A DNA stretch of 64,000 nucleotides from G963691885 sp963691885 (GCA_963691885.1 OY829843.1:2356001-2420000), one strand, 5' to 3'. Shown: positions 51,617-61,779, counted from the first letter of the stretch. Made by a program: numbers and translations. Notes: generated by a model not told the origin, from the letters alone.

Positions 51617-52002
51617 TTGAAAACTCCTTCGTCGTGCTAGGGAGCACAGCGCATGCCAGCGCGCCTTTAATGACCCAAGTCTATGAAACAATTAAATTTT
51701 TTATCACGTTATGAACCTGAGCCATTCAATCTTTGTGAAAGTCCGTCAAATTGCGACAGACATAGAGAGATTGAACCAAAATGAAGCTTCAACATGCGAC
51801 ACCCGTGTCTGGACAGTTGCCGTGCGCCGCCGAGTTTCCATCACGGCCCGCTTTTTCTTTTCCAAAAAGTTGAAAAACACTTTGTGGTTAAATCTATGCG
51901 ATTGCTGGCTTTTTTGTAATCGTTCACAGAAGAAAAGATCGAAGAATCGCTGACGCCTGATATACTGGGTAGACGGACTATGCTGTTTCTTTTGCGCAGA
52001 AT
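51617..52002. other. 386-bp intergenic region
   Basis: Divergent spacer between the DUF1194 gene and the histidine kinase. An open frame at 51711-51953 has no protein-like character. AT-rich runs near 51690 and 51900 may hold promoters; no clear operator was seen. Confidence 0.5.
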
Positions 52003-53298
52003 TTGGGGCTTTTATGCCTTGCAGCGGTGGCTGTGTTTCTCGTCGTTGATCGGTACGGCCTTCCGCAGGCCAGCTTTCGACGAAACCTGTTCACCGGTTT
52101 TGTGTTTGGGTTGGTGACGGTTCTGGTCATTGAGCTTCCCGTCAAGGCGCCATTGGGGACCACATTTGATACCCGGGCGGCACCCGTGTTGATTGTCGGC
52201 TATGTTGCCGGGCCTGTGGCAGGCATGATAACGGCGGTCTTTGGCGCTGCAGCGCGTCTGCATGTCGGGGGACCGTTTGCCCTTGGCGGGGCGCTCAGTC
52301 CATTTCTCTATCTGACTGCTGCCTTGATCTACCGACGGTTCCGGGGTGAGGGGGATCCAGATCTGCGGCAGTTTTTGGGCCTCGCCCTGTTGGGGACAAT
52401 CCTGGTCACGCCCAGTTACTTCGTTGATCGACCCTTTGATGGCGCATTGGAGGCCGTGTTGATGAGCTGGCTTCCGGTCCTTGTCGGAAACCTGATTGGC
52501 GTGGCACTTCTTGGTGTGATTTTTCAGCAAATGCTGCGGCAGGTTGAGCGGAAAAAACAACTTGAATTGTTGATGGGGCAGCTTTCCGACCAGCTTCACC
52601 TCACAATACAGGTGAACCGCAGCAAGGATCTTTTTCTCGCGAATATGAGCCATGAGCTGCGGACGCCGCTGAACGCGATCATTGGCTTTGCCAGTATGAT
52701 TGAAGATCCGCCTGACAGAAATTTTTCGGAGGATAGGGCCCGCCGTTATGCGGGAAATATTCGAAAGAGCGGTGGTGATCTTGCAGAGATGATCAATGAT
52801 GTTTTGGACCTGACAAAAATGGAGGCAGGGGAAACCAGCCTGACGGCCAAATCCATTGAACCGGCCCGTCTCGTCAATGAAGTATGCGAGCATCTTGCGC
52901 CGCTCGCTCAGAAAAAACAGATGGATCTCAAAGCGGAGCTTGGGGCGGATGATAAAGTTGTGGTCGACCCAGTGGCGTTGAAACAGTGCATTACCAACGT
53001 GGTGGGCAACTCCATCAAGTATTGTCCGCCCGGGCGGGCGGTAACCATATCAGGGTTTGAACGGGATGATCAGTATGTCATCCGGGTCAAAGACCAGGGT
53101 CAGGGCATTCCAGAAGATTTGATAAAACGCATCGGCGAACCTTTCCTGCGCGGGGGTGACCCCTATACGAGAAGCATTGAAGGCACCGGATTAGGGCTGG
53201 CCATAACTAAGAGGCTTCTGGAAAGGCAGAACGGACAGTTGGATATATCCAGCAAACCATCTGAAGGCACCGAGGTTCAAATGATTTTGAAACGATAA
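52003..53298 (+). CDS. LytS-like sensor histidine kinase
   Basis: About 431 residues. The N-terminal five-helix LytS-type sensor (FDTRAAPVLIVGYVAGPVAGM, AARLHVGG) is followed by a coiled linker, a HisKA domain with the phosphorylated His in MSHELRTPLNAIIGFA near residue 220, and an HATPase domain (VVGNSIKYCPPG, DQGQGIPEDL, GTGLGLAITKRL). No response regulator is adjacent. The start is unclear: the frame is open only from after TAG 51970-51972 and the first usable codon is TTG 52003, without a ribosome site. Confidence 0.88.
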   Translation: MGLLCLAAVAVFLVVDRYGLPQASFRRNLFTGFVFGLVTVLVIELPVKAPLGTTFDTRAAPVLIVGYVAGPVAGMITAVFGAAARLHVGGPFALGGALSPFLYLTAALIYRRFRGEGDPDLRQFLGLALLGTILVTPSYFVDRPFDGALEAVLMSWLPVLVGNLIGVALLGVIFQQMLRQVERKKQLELLMGQLSDQLHLTIQVNRSKDLFLANMSHELRTPLNAIIGFASMIEDPPDRNFSEDRARRYAGNIRKSGGDLAEMINDVLDLTKMEAGETSLTAKSIEPARLVNEVCEHLAPLAQKKQMDLKAELGADDKVVVDPVALKQCITNVVGNSIKYCPPGRAVTISGFERDDQYVIRVKDQGQGIPEDLIKRIGEPFLRGGDPYTRSIEGTGLGLAITKRLLERQNGQLDISSKPSEGTEVQMILKR

Positions 53299-53367
53299 TC
53301 AACGGCGCCTTCGGAAAATTAGCCTATAAAAATATTACTTTTACGATTACTGTTCCCAATTCTTCTT

Positions 53368-56300
53368 ATGGTTTGGGGGCTTAGATCGGTGTTACAAATT
53401 CGGGTTCCTTGCTTGATATGTGCCGTTGCGGTTGTTGCATTGACGGGTTGTCAGACGAGCCTGCCGCAGACGGCATCACCCAGCGTGCTAACCACTACGC
53501 AGCTTGAGGATATTGAAGTTAATTTTTCCAGCTATCGACCTCCTCCACCCAAGCGCACCATCAATGAAGAGAAGGGCATTCTAGAAGCACTAGGAATGGA
53601 GCACCCTACCGCATGCAGCGGGGATAGTTTCTACAAAACGGAAGTTTCGAATTTCGAAGATCTTGAATCTAACTACAGCCGTGTCCAAGCTCTTAAAGCA
53701 CAAGCCCGCAAAGCATTCAAATACGGCGACATGCCTGCTGTGTTTGAAAACCTTAACGATGCTGCGTCCTTTACGGGCGACGACTCGAACGCGGCGGGTG
53801 GCGTCAGGTTTATGAACGCAATTTATAGTTCTATGCTGGGTGATACAGAAGCGGCATCATTTTCCTATTCACTGGGGGTCGGAGATTACGACAGTGCGGG
53901 CCTCTATTCATTTAATGTAGCCCAATCGGCGTTTCACAAGAGAGAGGTGTCAGCCGTTCTGGTGTATGGAGAAGGGCGATACCGTGAAGCAGAAATTCGC
54001 CTGAGAGAGATCAAAGAGATCCTTAGTCTAGGCCAAGGCCAATTCGCCGGAAGTTCCTATGCAACATCTGATGAAGAGATGGATGACCTCATTGCATCAT
54101 CGCCAGCATTGTTCTCCAGGTTTCTGTTTCCACATCTTGATACCTATTTGGTGAATTACCTCATCGCTCTTTCGATATCGAACCAGGGGCGCGAGGCCGA
54201 GGCCGAGGCATATCTCTGGACGTCGATGTGGGGTGTTGAGGATTCTATTGATCTCGCATGGATATTGGACGCATTGGCGTCCGTTCTGATGCAACAAGGC
54301 CGATATGATGATGCAGAATGGATCTCTCGACGTGCGGCAGAGTTCTTTCATTCCAGATGCGCACCGGGTCAGTATTTCATTGTATCCCGCGCCTATCTTA
54401 CCCACGCCTATGCTCTCTCTGCTCAAGGGAATTGGGAGGAAGCCCTGAAATGGTTCGAACGGGTATCGCAAGACGGTTTTTCAAACGGTGGGTCGGTCAA
54501 TCAGCATCTGACTTTGACCAGAGGCCTTGCTCTCTCCCGGATGTTAACCGGTCGCTATGAAGAGGCGCGGGGTGATTTTGCGATCGCGATCAGTGGCCTG
54601 TCGAACGCGACCTCCGTCGAAAGCGAAGATTTGGCGGAATTGAGGGCATTCTCTGCGGTTAATGAATTGTTGGCTGTTGGTGACGCCGCGTCGCGGCGTG
54701 CGGCCGAAGCGGCAATGGTGGCTTATTTGTCTCTTGGTCTGTCGCCGGATGCAGCCGGTGCGGAACAGCTTCGCCAGCAACGTCTCGAGATATTGTCACA
54801 GCTCTTCTTCACAAGAGATTTTGATCAGACGCCTGCAGAGACATCGTTCTTGTTTGCTCAAATAGGACAAACAGGTGCTGTTCAATCTGCTTTGTTCGCC
54901 GGCGCTCAACGCAGTGAGGAACTAGATCCTGAACTCAATGTGCTCATCCGCAAGTACCAGGATGTTTCCGCCAGGCTGAACGAGCTTTCTCGTGTCTATT
55001 CGACCCAAGCCAGCTTCACGAATACACGTGCTCAATTGCCTGCCTCGTTTGAGGTTGATCGGGAAATACAGGAATTGTCAGTGGCAAAGACCACGGCCTT
55101 TGCCGAGATACAGGCAAGATTTCCTGATTTCGCCAATGCTACGAAACTTAGACTGATTGATGCAAAGGAGGTTTCAGAGAACCTTGGATCTGACGAGGCA
55201 CTTGTGGTTGTCCGCTCCTTCTCGGATGCCGCGCTGGTCTGGGTTGTAACACCGAACGGAGAGGTTCTTTCGCATCAGGCAAAGATAGGGGAAAAACAGG
55301 TCGCCATACTGGTGGAACGCCTGCGACGGTCTGTGGATCCGGGGCACATATCGTCTTTGTCGGATATTCCGGACTTTGATTTGGCCACATCATACCGACT
55401 TTATAGTCAGTTGTTTGCACCGCTCCAGGACACAATGAGCCAGTATGCGCGCTTAGGGTTTGTTCTCGAAGGCGGTCTGGCGCGGTTGCCTCTTTCTCTG
55501 CTGGTTTTACGCCCACCTGCTGACCTGCAAGATGACAGCCTTCTCTTCGATCGGTATCGGGAAGTTCAGTGGTTTGGTGCGGATCACGCGATTTCGATCT
55601 TGCCGTCAGTGGCCTCTTATCTTGACCTAAAGACGCGTTCAGATGCTGCTAGCGCGGCCCAACAGCCATTCCTGGGCATCGGCGACCCGTTCTTCAGCAC
55701 CGATCAGGCACGGGCACATGCTGAAGACTCCAATATCGCCAGTCGAGGGTTTCGTGCCGTCAGTTTCCGAGCCCTCTCAAAAACCAGAGATATCGATTCA
55801 GCTGTTTTGAGTACCTTGCCCAGATTGGCGGACACACGTCTAGAGCTACGATCAATTGCTGATTCTTTGAGTGTTGATCCCGACCAAGTCCTTTACCTCG
55901 GTGAAAAAGCCTCGGAAAGAACAGTGAAATCCCTCGATCTCACCCAGGCCAGCATCATATCCTTTGCGACCCATGGTCTCGCTGCGGGTGATCTGAATGG
56001 TTTGACCGAACCTGCGCTTGCTTTGAGTTCGCCCTATGTCACGGGGGATAAAGACAGTGACGGCTTGCTGGGCTTGGGAGAGATTCTTGGCCTCAAATTG
56101 AACGCAGACTGGGTTGTGCTTTCTGCATGCAACACGGCGGCCGATGATGGCAGTGGGTCGGAAGCAGTGTCTGGATTGGGCCGGGCGTTCTTTTATGCAG
56201 GGGCGAAATCGATCCTTGTATCTCACTGGCCGGTGCATTCCCTTGCTACCACAGAGCTTATGAGCCGGTTGTTTGCCACCTATTCAACTCGGGATCAGAT

Positions 56301-56439
56301 TTATCGTTCGGTAGCACTGCAAGACGCGCGACTTCATTTGTTGAGGAACGCTGTTTTCGAAGAATCAGACGGAACACCATTATATTCTTACGCCCATCCA
56401 ATTTTTTGGGCACCCTTTATTTTGGTCGGAAATGGTTAG
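53368..56439 (+). CDS. CHAT-domain TPR lipoprotein
   Basis: A 1023-residue protein. A lipoprotein signal (VVALTGCQ, Cys near residue 28) is followed by about 550 residues of helical TPR-like repeats. The C-terminal CHAT (caspase-HetF) domain follows, with the catalytic His in SFATHGLAAG near residue 870 and the Cys in VVLSACNTAADDG near residue 914. CHAT proteins are cysteine peptidases. Most known examples are cytosolic, so a lipid-anchored, exported form is unusual. An alternative GTG start at 53389 also leads into the signal peptide. The gene follows the LytS-like kinase by 69 bases on the same strand. Confidence 0.85.
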   Translation: MVWGLRSVLQIRVPCLICAVAVVALTGCQTSLPQTASPSVLTTTQLEDIEVNFSSYRPPPPKRTINEEKGILEALGMEHPTACSGDSFYKTEVSNFEDLESNYSRVQALKAQARKAFKYGDMPAVFENLNDAASFTGDDSNAAGGVRFMNAIYSSMLGDTEAASFSYSLGVGDYDSAGLYSFNVAQSAFHKREVSAVLVYGEGRYREAEIRLREIKEILSLGQGQFAGSSYATSDEEMDDLIASSPALFSRFLFPHLDTYLVNYLIALSISNQGREAEAEAYLWTSMWGVEDSIDLAWILDALASVLMQQGRYDDAEWISRRAAEFFHSRCAPGQYFIVSRAYLTHAYALSAQGNWEEALKWFERVSQDGFSNGGSVNQHLTLTRGLALSRMLTGRYEEARGDFAIAISGLSNATSVESEDLAELRAFSAVNELLAVGDAASRRAAEAAMVAYLSLGLSPDAAGAEQLRQQRLEILSQLFFTRDFDQTPAETSFLFAQIGQTGAVQSALFAGAQRSEELDPELNVLIRKYQDVSARLNELSRVYSTQASFTNTRAQLPASFEVDREIQELSVAKTTAFAEIQARFPDFANATKLRLIDAKEVSENLGSDEALVVVRSFSDAALVWVVTPNGEVLSHQAKIGEKQVAILVERLRRSVDPGHISSLSDIPDFDLATSYRLYSQLFAPLQDTMSQYARLGFVLEGGLARLPLSLLVLRPPADLQDDSLLFDRYREVQWFGADHAISILPSVASYLDLKTRSDAASAAQQPFLGIGDPFFSTDQARAHAEDSNIASRGFRAVSFRALSKTRDIDSAVLSTLPRLADTRLELRSIADSLSVDPDQVLYLGEKASERTVKSLDLTQASIISFATHGLAAGDLNGLTEPALALSSPYVTGDKDSDGLLGLGEILGLKLNADWVVLSACNTAADDGSGSEAVSGLGRAFFYAGAKSILVSHWPVHSLATTELMSRLFATYSTRDQIYRSVALQDARLHLLRNAVFEESDGTPLYSYAHPIFWAPFILVGNG

Positions 56440-56628
56440 CGACGCAGTTGCCCGTTATCGGGGGTCAGCCATTTTCAAAAAACCGTAAGGCCCCCGTCAT
56501 AAAACCATCTTGTTGTCTGCATAACCGCTCTGGCGTAGGCTGATACTTGGTCAAATTGACCAAAATCGGTGCAGGTGCAATTCGCAGTTCTACAATTAGC
56601 ATCGTTTTAATGAAACGGGAGAAAAACA

Positions 56629-57939
56629 ATGAAAAAGATGTTCGCTGGTCTGATCATGGCGACCACGGTGATGAGCCCGGTGGCCGCCATGGCGCAGACA
56701 GAAATTGAGTTTTGGCATGCGTTCACCGGCCGCCTGGGTGAACTGGTTGCCGCCCAGGTCGATACCTTCAATGCCAGTCAGAGCGACTATAAGGTTGTGC
56801 AAAGCCATAAGGGTAATTATTCTGAAACACTGAATGCGGGGATCGCGGCCTTTCGCGCGGGTGAACAACCCCATGTCTTGATGGTGTTTGAGGTGGGTAC
56901 AGCCACCATGATGGCCGCCGGCGGCGCCATCCGCCCGGTGCATGAGGTCATGGCTGAAAGCGGTGCCACATTTGATCCAAACGCCTATATCGGGTCGGTA
57001 AAAGGGTATTATACGACGACAGACGGTAAAATGCTGTCATTGCCGTTTAACTCTTCCACGCCTGTTCTTTGGGTAAACCGTGACGCCATGCAGGCCGCCG
57101 GTGTCGACCCCGACACCGACCTTTCCACCTGGCAGAAAGTTGATGCCGTGCTGGGTCAGTTGAAGGCCGGTGGTTCGGCATGCCCGCTTGTTACCGCATG
57201 GCAGAGCTGGATCCACCTGGAAAACTTCTCGGCCTATCATGACGTTCCATTTGCAACCAAAGACAATGGCTTTGCTGGCGCAGATACGGAACTGGCGCTC
57301 AATGGACCGGCGCAGATCGCGCATCTGTCCAAAATGGGTGAATGGGCGAAGGACGGTAAATTCATCTATACCGGCCGTCGGAATGAGGGGGGTGCCAATT
57401 TCCGGGCCGGGGAATGTGCGCTCTTTACCGAAAGCTCCGCTGGCTATGCCGGTATCAAGTCGGAAGCCAAGTTCGATTTTGATGTGCGTCCGCTGCCCTA
57501 TTGGGACGGGGTTGGCAACGCGCCACAGAACACCATCATCGGCGGTGCCTCGCTCTGGATTCTGGCCGGTCATGAGTCGGATGAATACAAGGGTGTGGGT
57601 GAGTTCATGAGCTTCCTGTCCTCCACCCCGGTACAGGCACAGTGGCATCAGGACACCGGCTATCTGCCCATCACGGCGGCTGCTGGTGATGCGACCCGCG
57701 ATGCCGGTTTCTACAAGGAAAACCCCGGAACGGATATCGCTGTTATTCAGATGACCGCGAAACAGCCGACGGCTAATTCCAAAGGTCTGCGTCTTGGCAG
57801 TTTTGACCAGATCCGCGGGATCATTGACGAAGAGCTGGAAGCGATCTGGGCCGGTGACAAATCCGCCCAGGAAGCCATGGACAGCGCCAAGGAACGCGGT
57901 GACAAACTGCTCCGTCGTTTCGAACAGGCAAACCGTTAA
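56629..57939 (+). CDS. ugpB: glycerol-3-phosphate ABC transporter receptor UgpB
   Basis: A 436-residue periplasmic binding protein with signal peptide (ends AAMAQ) and a UgpB-type body (FWHAFTGRLGELVAAQVDTFNASQ, residues ~28-51; GECALFTESSAGYAGI; QWHQDTGYLPIT). In E. coli UgpB binds sn-glycerol-3-phosphate and its diesters. A 10-bp hairpin follows before ugpA. The order ugpB-ugpA-ugpE-ugpC is the usual one. Confidence 0.9.
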   Translation: MKKMFAGLIMATTVMSPVAAMAQTEIEFWHAFTGRLGELVAAQVDTFNASQSDYKVVQSHKGNYSETLNAGIAAFRAGEQPHVLMVFEVGTATMMAAGGAIRPVHEVMAESGATFDPNAYIGSVKGYYTTTDGKMLSLPFNSSTPVLWVNRDAMQAAGVDPDTDLSTWQKVDAVLGQLKAGGSACPLVTAWQSWIHLENFSAYHDVPFATKDNGFAGADTELALNGPAQIAHLSKMGEWAKDGKFIYTGRRNEGGANFRAGECALFTESSAGYAGIKSEAKFDFDVRPLPYWDGVGNAPQNTIIGGASLWILAGHESDEYKGVGEFMSFLSSTPVQAQWHQDTGYLPITAAAGDATRDAGFYKENPGTDIAVIQMTAKQPTANSKGLRLGSFDQIRGIIDEELEAIWAGDKSAQEAMDSAKERGDKLLRRFEQANR

Positions 57940-57951
57940 GGTTTAGGATCT

Positions 57952-57980
57952 CAGGGGTGGGCCGCGTTGACCCACCCCTG
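57952..57980 (+). terminator. intercistronic hairpin after ugpB
   Basis: CAGGGGTGGG (57952-57961) pairs perfectly with CCCACCCCTG (57971-57980) over a 9-base loop. With no T run, it probably favours ugpB message over the downstream genes. Confidence 0.6.
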
Positions 57981-58013
57981 CGAATTCTCCACATCCTGTT
58001 TCTGGTGCGCTGA

Positions 58014-58895
58014 ATGGAAAAACGCGTCTTCTTTCGCGGTTGGTTACTGCCGGTTTTGTTGATTGCCCCACAGGTGATCATCTCGGCGGTGTTTTTCTTT
58101 TATCCCGCGGGTCAGGCGATCTGGCAGTCGCTTTTCATCCCGGACCCGTTCGGTCTGTCGATGCAATTTGTCGGTCTCGGAAATTTTGAATTCCTGCTGA
58201 CGGACAAGTTTTATCGGGCGTCCTTTTTGACAACCGCAATATTCTCTATCCTGGTCACGCTGTGCTCAATGGTCCCGGCCCTGTTCCTGGCGGTTCTCGC
58301 GGATCGATTGATCAAGGGGGCAGGCACCTATCGGACCATGCTGATCTGGCCCTATGCGGTTGCCCCTGCAGTTGCCGGTGTCTTGTGGCTCTTCATGTTT
58401 AACACAAGGGTCGGTATCATTTCCTGGTATCTCGGCCAGTTAGGTTACGACTGGAATCATGTATTGAATGACGGGGAGGCGATGGGGCTGGTCGTCGTTG
58501 CCTCTGCCTGGGGGCGGATCAGCTACAACTTCCTCTTCTTCTTTGCCGCACTTCAGGCGGTGCCCCGTTCGGTGATTGAGGCGGCGGCGATAGACGGCGC
58601 GCGCTTCTGGCGGCGCTTTTTCACGATTGTTCTGCCGCTCCTCTCGCCGACGACATTCTTTCTGTTGGTTGTGAATGTCGTCTATTCCTTTTTTGAGACC
58701 TTCGGGGTTATCCACACGATCACGGCGGGTGGCCCGCAACAGGCGACGACCATACTTGTTTACAAGGTCTTCTCAGATGGGTTTGTCGGCCAGGACCTGG
58801 GTTCCTCTGCGGCGCAGTCGGTTATCCTGCTGATCGTGGTCGGCTTGCTCACCGTCTTTCAGTTTAAATTCATCGAGAAGCGGGTGCATTACTGA
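58014..58895 (+). CDS. ugpA: glycerol-3-phosphate ABC transporter permease UgpA
   Basis: A 293-residue inner-membrane permease with six helices and the EAA loop (EAAAIDGARFWRRFFTIVLPLLSP) near residue 190. It matches the MalF/UgpA family. It overlaps the ugpE start by one base. Confidence 0.92.
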   Translation: MEKRVFFRGWLLPVLLIAPQVIISAVFFFYPAGQAIWQSLFIPDPFGLSMQFVGLGNFEFLLTDKFYRASFLTTAIFSILVTLCSMVPALFLAVLADRLIKGAGTYRTMLIWPYAVAPAVAGVLWLFMFNTRVGIISWYLGQLGYDWNHVLNDGEAMGLVVVASAWGRISYNFLFFFAALQAVPRSVIEAAAIDGARFWRRFFTIVLPLLSPTTFFLLVVNVVYSFFETFGVIHTITAGGPQQATTILVYKVFSDGFVGQDLGSSAAQSVILLIVVGLLTVFQFKFIEKRVHY

Positions 58896-59752
58896 TGGCG
58901 GGCGAGACACATGGCATGGTGGAAAAGCGTGGCAGCGGCCTCTGGCTGACCCATGTCTTGATGATCCTCGGCGTGCTGGTCATTTTCTTTCCGATCTGGC
59001 TGGCCTTTGTCGCCTCAACCGTGACACAGCCGGAAATCGTCACCCCGCCCATGCCGCTTTTGCCGGGTGACCAGTTTATTGAAAACTACACAGCCGCCCT
59101 TTTTTCAGGCGTCAATGTACCTGTCCTGACAATGCTGATGAACAGCCTGATCATGGCGGTCGGGATCGCGGTCGGAAAGATCATCATCTCACTGTTGTCG
59201 GCCTTCGCCATCGTGTATTTCCGGTTTCCGGGGCGCTCGATGTTTTTCTGGTTGATTTTTCTGACCCTGATGCTGCCGGTCGAAGTGCGTATCGTGCCAA
59301 CCTATGAGGTGGTGGCCGGGTTCGGCATGTTGAACAGCTATTCCGGTCTGATCTTTCCACTGATCGCGTCGGCCACGGCGACTTTCCTGTTCCGTCAGTT
59401 CTTTCTGACGATCCCTGATGAACTGGCAGAGGCGGCCCGTGTCGATGGCGCGCGCCCGATGCGGTTCTTCATTGATATTGTGGTGCCGATGAGCCGGACG
59501 AATGTCGCCGCACTCTTCGTTATCCTCTTCATCTATGGCTGGAACCAGTATCTCTGGCCACTACTCATCACCACGGATCCGGAGATGAACACCATTGTCA
59601 TGGGGATCAAGCAGATGTTCCCCAGCGGCGATGATGTGGCCGATTGGCCCGTCATTATGGCGACCTCCATCCTCGCAATGATCCCGCCGGTCATTGTGGT
59701 CATATCCATGCAAAAGCTGTTTATCCGCGGCCTTGTCGATAGCGAGAAATAA
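58895..59752 (+). CDS. ugpE: glycerol-3-phosphate ABC transporter permease UgpE
   Basis: A 285-residue permease with six helices and the EAA loop (ELAEAARVDGARPMRFFIDIVVPMS) near residue 180. It is the partner of UgpA in the membrane channel. It ends 2 bases before ugpC. Confidence 0.92.
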   Translation: MAGETHGMVEKRGSGLWLTHVLMILGVLVIFFPIWLAFVASTVTQPEIVTPPMPLLPGDQFIENYTAALFSGVNVPVLTMLMNSLIMAVGIAVGKIIISLLSAFAIVYFRFPGRSMFFWLIFLTLMLPVEVRIVPTYEVVAGFGMLNSYSGLIFPLIASATATFLFRQFFLTIPDELAEAARVDGARPMRFFIDIVVPMSRTNVAALFVILFIYGWNQYLWPLLITTDPEMNTIVMGIKQMFPSGDDVADWPVIMATSILAMIPPVIVVISMQKLFIRGLVDSEK

Positions 59753-59754
59753 GA

Positions 59755-60804
59755 ATGGCAACCGTCACCCTCAATTCCATCAAGAAGAGTTTTGGCAGCG
59801 TCGATGTGATCCACGGCATCGATATGGAGATCGCCGATGGGGAGTTCATCGTCATCGTGGGGCCATCCGGATGCGGCAAGTCGACCCTGTTGCGCATGGT
59901 CGCCGGCCTTGAAACGGTCAGCGATGGCGAGGTGATGATTGGTGGCAATCGGGTGAATGAGAAAGAGCCGATGGACCGAGACATCGCCATGGTGTTTCAG
60001 AACTACGCCCTCTATCCCCATATGTCGGTGCGCCAGAATATGGGCTATGGCCTGAAGATTGCCAGAATGTCGAAACCCATGATTGAAGAGAAAGTGCAGG
60101 AGGCCGCCCGTCTCCTCCAACTCGAACCCTTGATGGATCGCAAGCCGAAACAGCTTTCCGGCGGGCAGCGGCAGCGCGTGGCCATGGGGCGCGCCATCGT
60201 TCGCGAACCTTCGGTCTTTCTGTTTGATGAGCCCCTGTCAAACCTCGACGCAAAACTTCGGGTGCAGATGCGGCTGGAGATCAAGGAACTGCAATCCAAG
60301 CTGGGCATCACCGCCCTCTATGTGACCCATGATCAGGTAGAGGCGATGACCATGGCGGACCGGATGATCGTAATGAATGGCGGCATTGCGGAACAGATCG
60401 GCACCCCGCTGGAGGTCTATGAAACCCCCCGCACCCTGTTTGCGGCGCAGTTCATCGGCAGCCCGGCAATGAATATTCTGGACGCGGTCGTTGATGCGGG
60501 TTCCGTCATGCTGGACGGCGCAAAGGTTGCCGACACAATCCGGCGGGACGGTCCCGTCAAACTTGGCGTACGCCCCGAACACCTCTCGAAAGATGCGAAT
60601 GGCCCGATCACAATCGAGACCCAGATGATGGAACCTTTGGGTGCAAACACATTGATTCATGGCCGGATCGGCCCGGACCGCGAGGCCTTTACCGCAAGCC
60701 TTCCCGGCGTTCACACAACGGAGCAATCCGGATCAGAAATGCGATTCTCCATCCAACCCGGTCAGGCCCATCTCTTCGACCCCGAAAGTGGCCATCGGAT
60801 CTGA
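59755..60804 (+). CDS. ugpC: glycerol-3-phosphate ABC transporter ATPase UgpC
   Basis: A 349-residue ATPase. Walker A is GPSGCGKST, the signature LSGGQRQRVAMGRAI, Walker B FLFDEPLSNLDAKLR, and the switch His VTHDQVEAMTMAD. A C-terminal TOBE-type domain (KLGVRPEHLS) follows. It couples ATP use to UgpAE and closes the operon. Confidence 0.93.
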   Translation: MATVTLNSIKKSFGSVDVIHGIDMEIADGEFIVIVGPSGCGKSTLLRMVAGLETVSDGEVMIGGNRVNEKEPMDRDIAMVFQNYALYPHMSVRQNMGYGLKIARMSKPMIEEKVQEAARLLQLEPLMDRKPKQLSGGQRQRVAMGRAIVREPSVFLFDEPLSNLDAKLRVQMRLEIKELQSKLGITALYVTHDQVEAMTMADRMIVMNGGIAEQIGTPLEVYETPRTLFAAQFIGSPAMNILDAVVDAGSVMLDGAKVADTIRRDGPVKLGVRPEHLSKDANGPITIETQMMEPLGANTLIHGRIGPDREAFTASLPGVHTTEQSGSEMRFSIQPGQAHLFDPESGHRI

Positions 60805-60870
60805 GACAATCTCTGGAATCAGGCTTGTGCGGCACGAAGCACGCCGCCGCCTATGTGACTGCTGGCTTAG

Positions 60871-60925
60871 CTAGGTCACTTTCAAAGGTTCAAGACCGTA
60901 TAATTCAATCCAATGCTGGATAGAG
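60871..60925 (-). pseudogene. pentapeptide-repeat gene, 3' remnant beyond IS66
   Basis: Reading minus from the 8-bp target duplication, the frame gives SIQHWIELYGLEPLKVT and a TAG at 60873-60871. Joined across the insertion to the frame ending at 63341 (DEQAS...), it restores a natural C-terminus. The IS66 element therefore cut the last 18 or so codons from the gene. Confidence 0.85.
60918..60925. repeat. IS66 target duplication, left copy
   Basis: GGATAGAG is repeated exactly at 63341-63348 on the other side of the element; 8 bp is the normal IS66 duplication. Confidence 0.9.
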
Positions 60926-61013
60926 GTGTCCGTCCGGTGAACCCGCTCTTTTCTGAGCGGAAGGATTGGCGCTAGTGTCCGGCATTGATAGTGGACACCA
61001 AGGGTACATCGTG

Positions 61014-61373
61014 ATGGCAGCGAAGCGTCGGTTTTGGTCGACTGAAGAGAAGCGTTCCATTTGTTTACAGGCGTCGGTTCCTGGTGTTTCGGTTGCGCAG
61101 GTTGCACAGCGTTATTCGATGAATGCGAACTTGATTTTTAAATGGCTGCGTGACGCGCGGTTTGCCCCGGATGGGGAGGAGCGTCATGATTCGGTGTTTC
61201 TGCCGATGATGGTTTCCGCGCCGGTCCGAGCGGAGATGGAGGTAGCAGCGGATGGGCCACCGACATTTGGGGCTGCGGTTCGTATCGAACTGGCTGGTGG
61301 TCACCAGGTTGTTGCCGAGGGTGGTTTTGATCCGGATGCTTTGGGGCGTTTGCTGAAGGTGTGGCTGTCATGA
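61014..61373 (+). CDS. tnpA: IS66 TnpA
   Basis: A 119-residue IS66 accessory protein with an N-terminal helix-turn-helix (WSTEEKRSICLQASVPGVSVAQVAQRYSMNANLIFKWL, residues ~8-45). The ATG at 61014 follows GGGTACATCGTG. Its stop overlaps the tnpB start (ATGA). Confidence 0.88.
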   Translation: MAAKRRFWSTEEKRSICLQASVPGVSVAQVAQRYSMNANLIFKWLRDARFAPDGEERHDSVFLPMMVSAPVRAEMEVAADGPPTFGAAVRIELAGGHQVVAEGGFDPDALGRLLKVWLS

Positions 61374-61717
61374 TCCCGGTGCCGGTGAACACACGGGTAT
61401 GGCTTGCGGCCGGTGTGACGGACATGCGCAAAGGGTTTGCCGGTCTGTCGGCTCTGGCGGAGCGTGTCCTGGGCCAAGATCCCTATTCGAGCCACCTGTT
61501 CGTGTTCCGTGGACGGCGCGGCGATCTGATCAAGATCATCTGGTGGGACGGCCAGGGGGCATGTTTGTTCGCCAAGCGGCTGGAGAAGGGCCGGTTCGTG
61601 TGGCCGTCTCCGGCGGACGGCAAGGTCGGCGTGACGGCGGCCCAACTCGCCATGCTGCTGGAAGGAATTGACTGGCGCATGCCGGCTCGGACCTGGCGTC
61701 CCCTGACCGTGGGATAG
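61370..61717 (+). CDS. tnpB: IS66 TnpB (Orf2)
   Basis: A 115-residue protein of the IS66 Orf2 family (VWLAAGVTDMRKGFAGLSALAERVL; LIKIIWWDGQGACLFAKRLEKGRF). It is required for IS66 transposition; the mechanism is unclear. It is translationally coupled to tnpA by the ATGA overlap at 61370. Confidence 0.92.
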   Translation: MIPVPVNTRVWLAAGVTDMRKGFAGLSALAERVLGQDPYSSHLFVFRGRRGDLIKIIWWDGQGACLFAKRLEKGRFVWPSPADGKVGVTAAQLAMLLEGIDWRMPARTWRPLTVG

Positions 61718-61779
61718 GTCCATTAAACGAAGAACTGGATCGGTTGCGGATTCCCTTTGCAGGGTGTTTCTGCTATACG

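Noticed and set aside
51711..51953. 80-residue open frame in the spacer before the histidine kinase
   Set aside because: Composition is not protein-like and there is no ribosome site.
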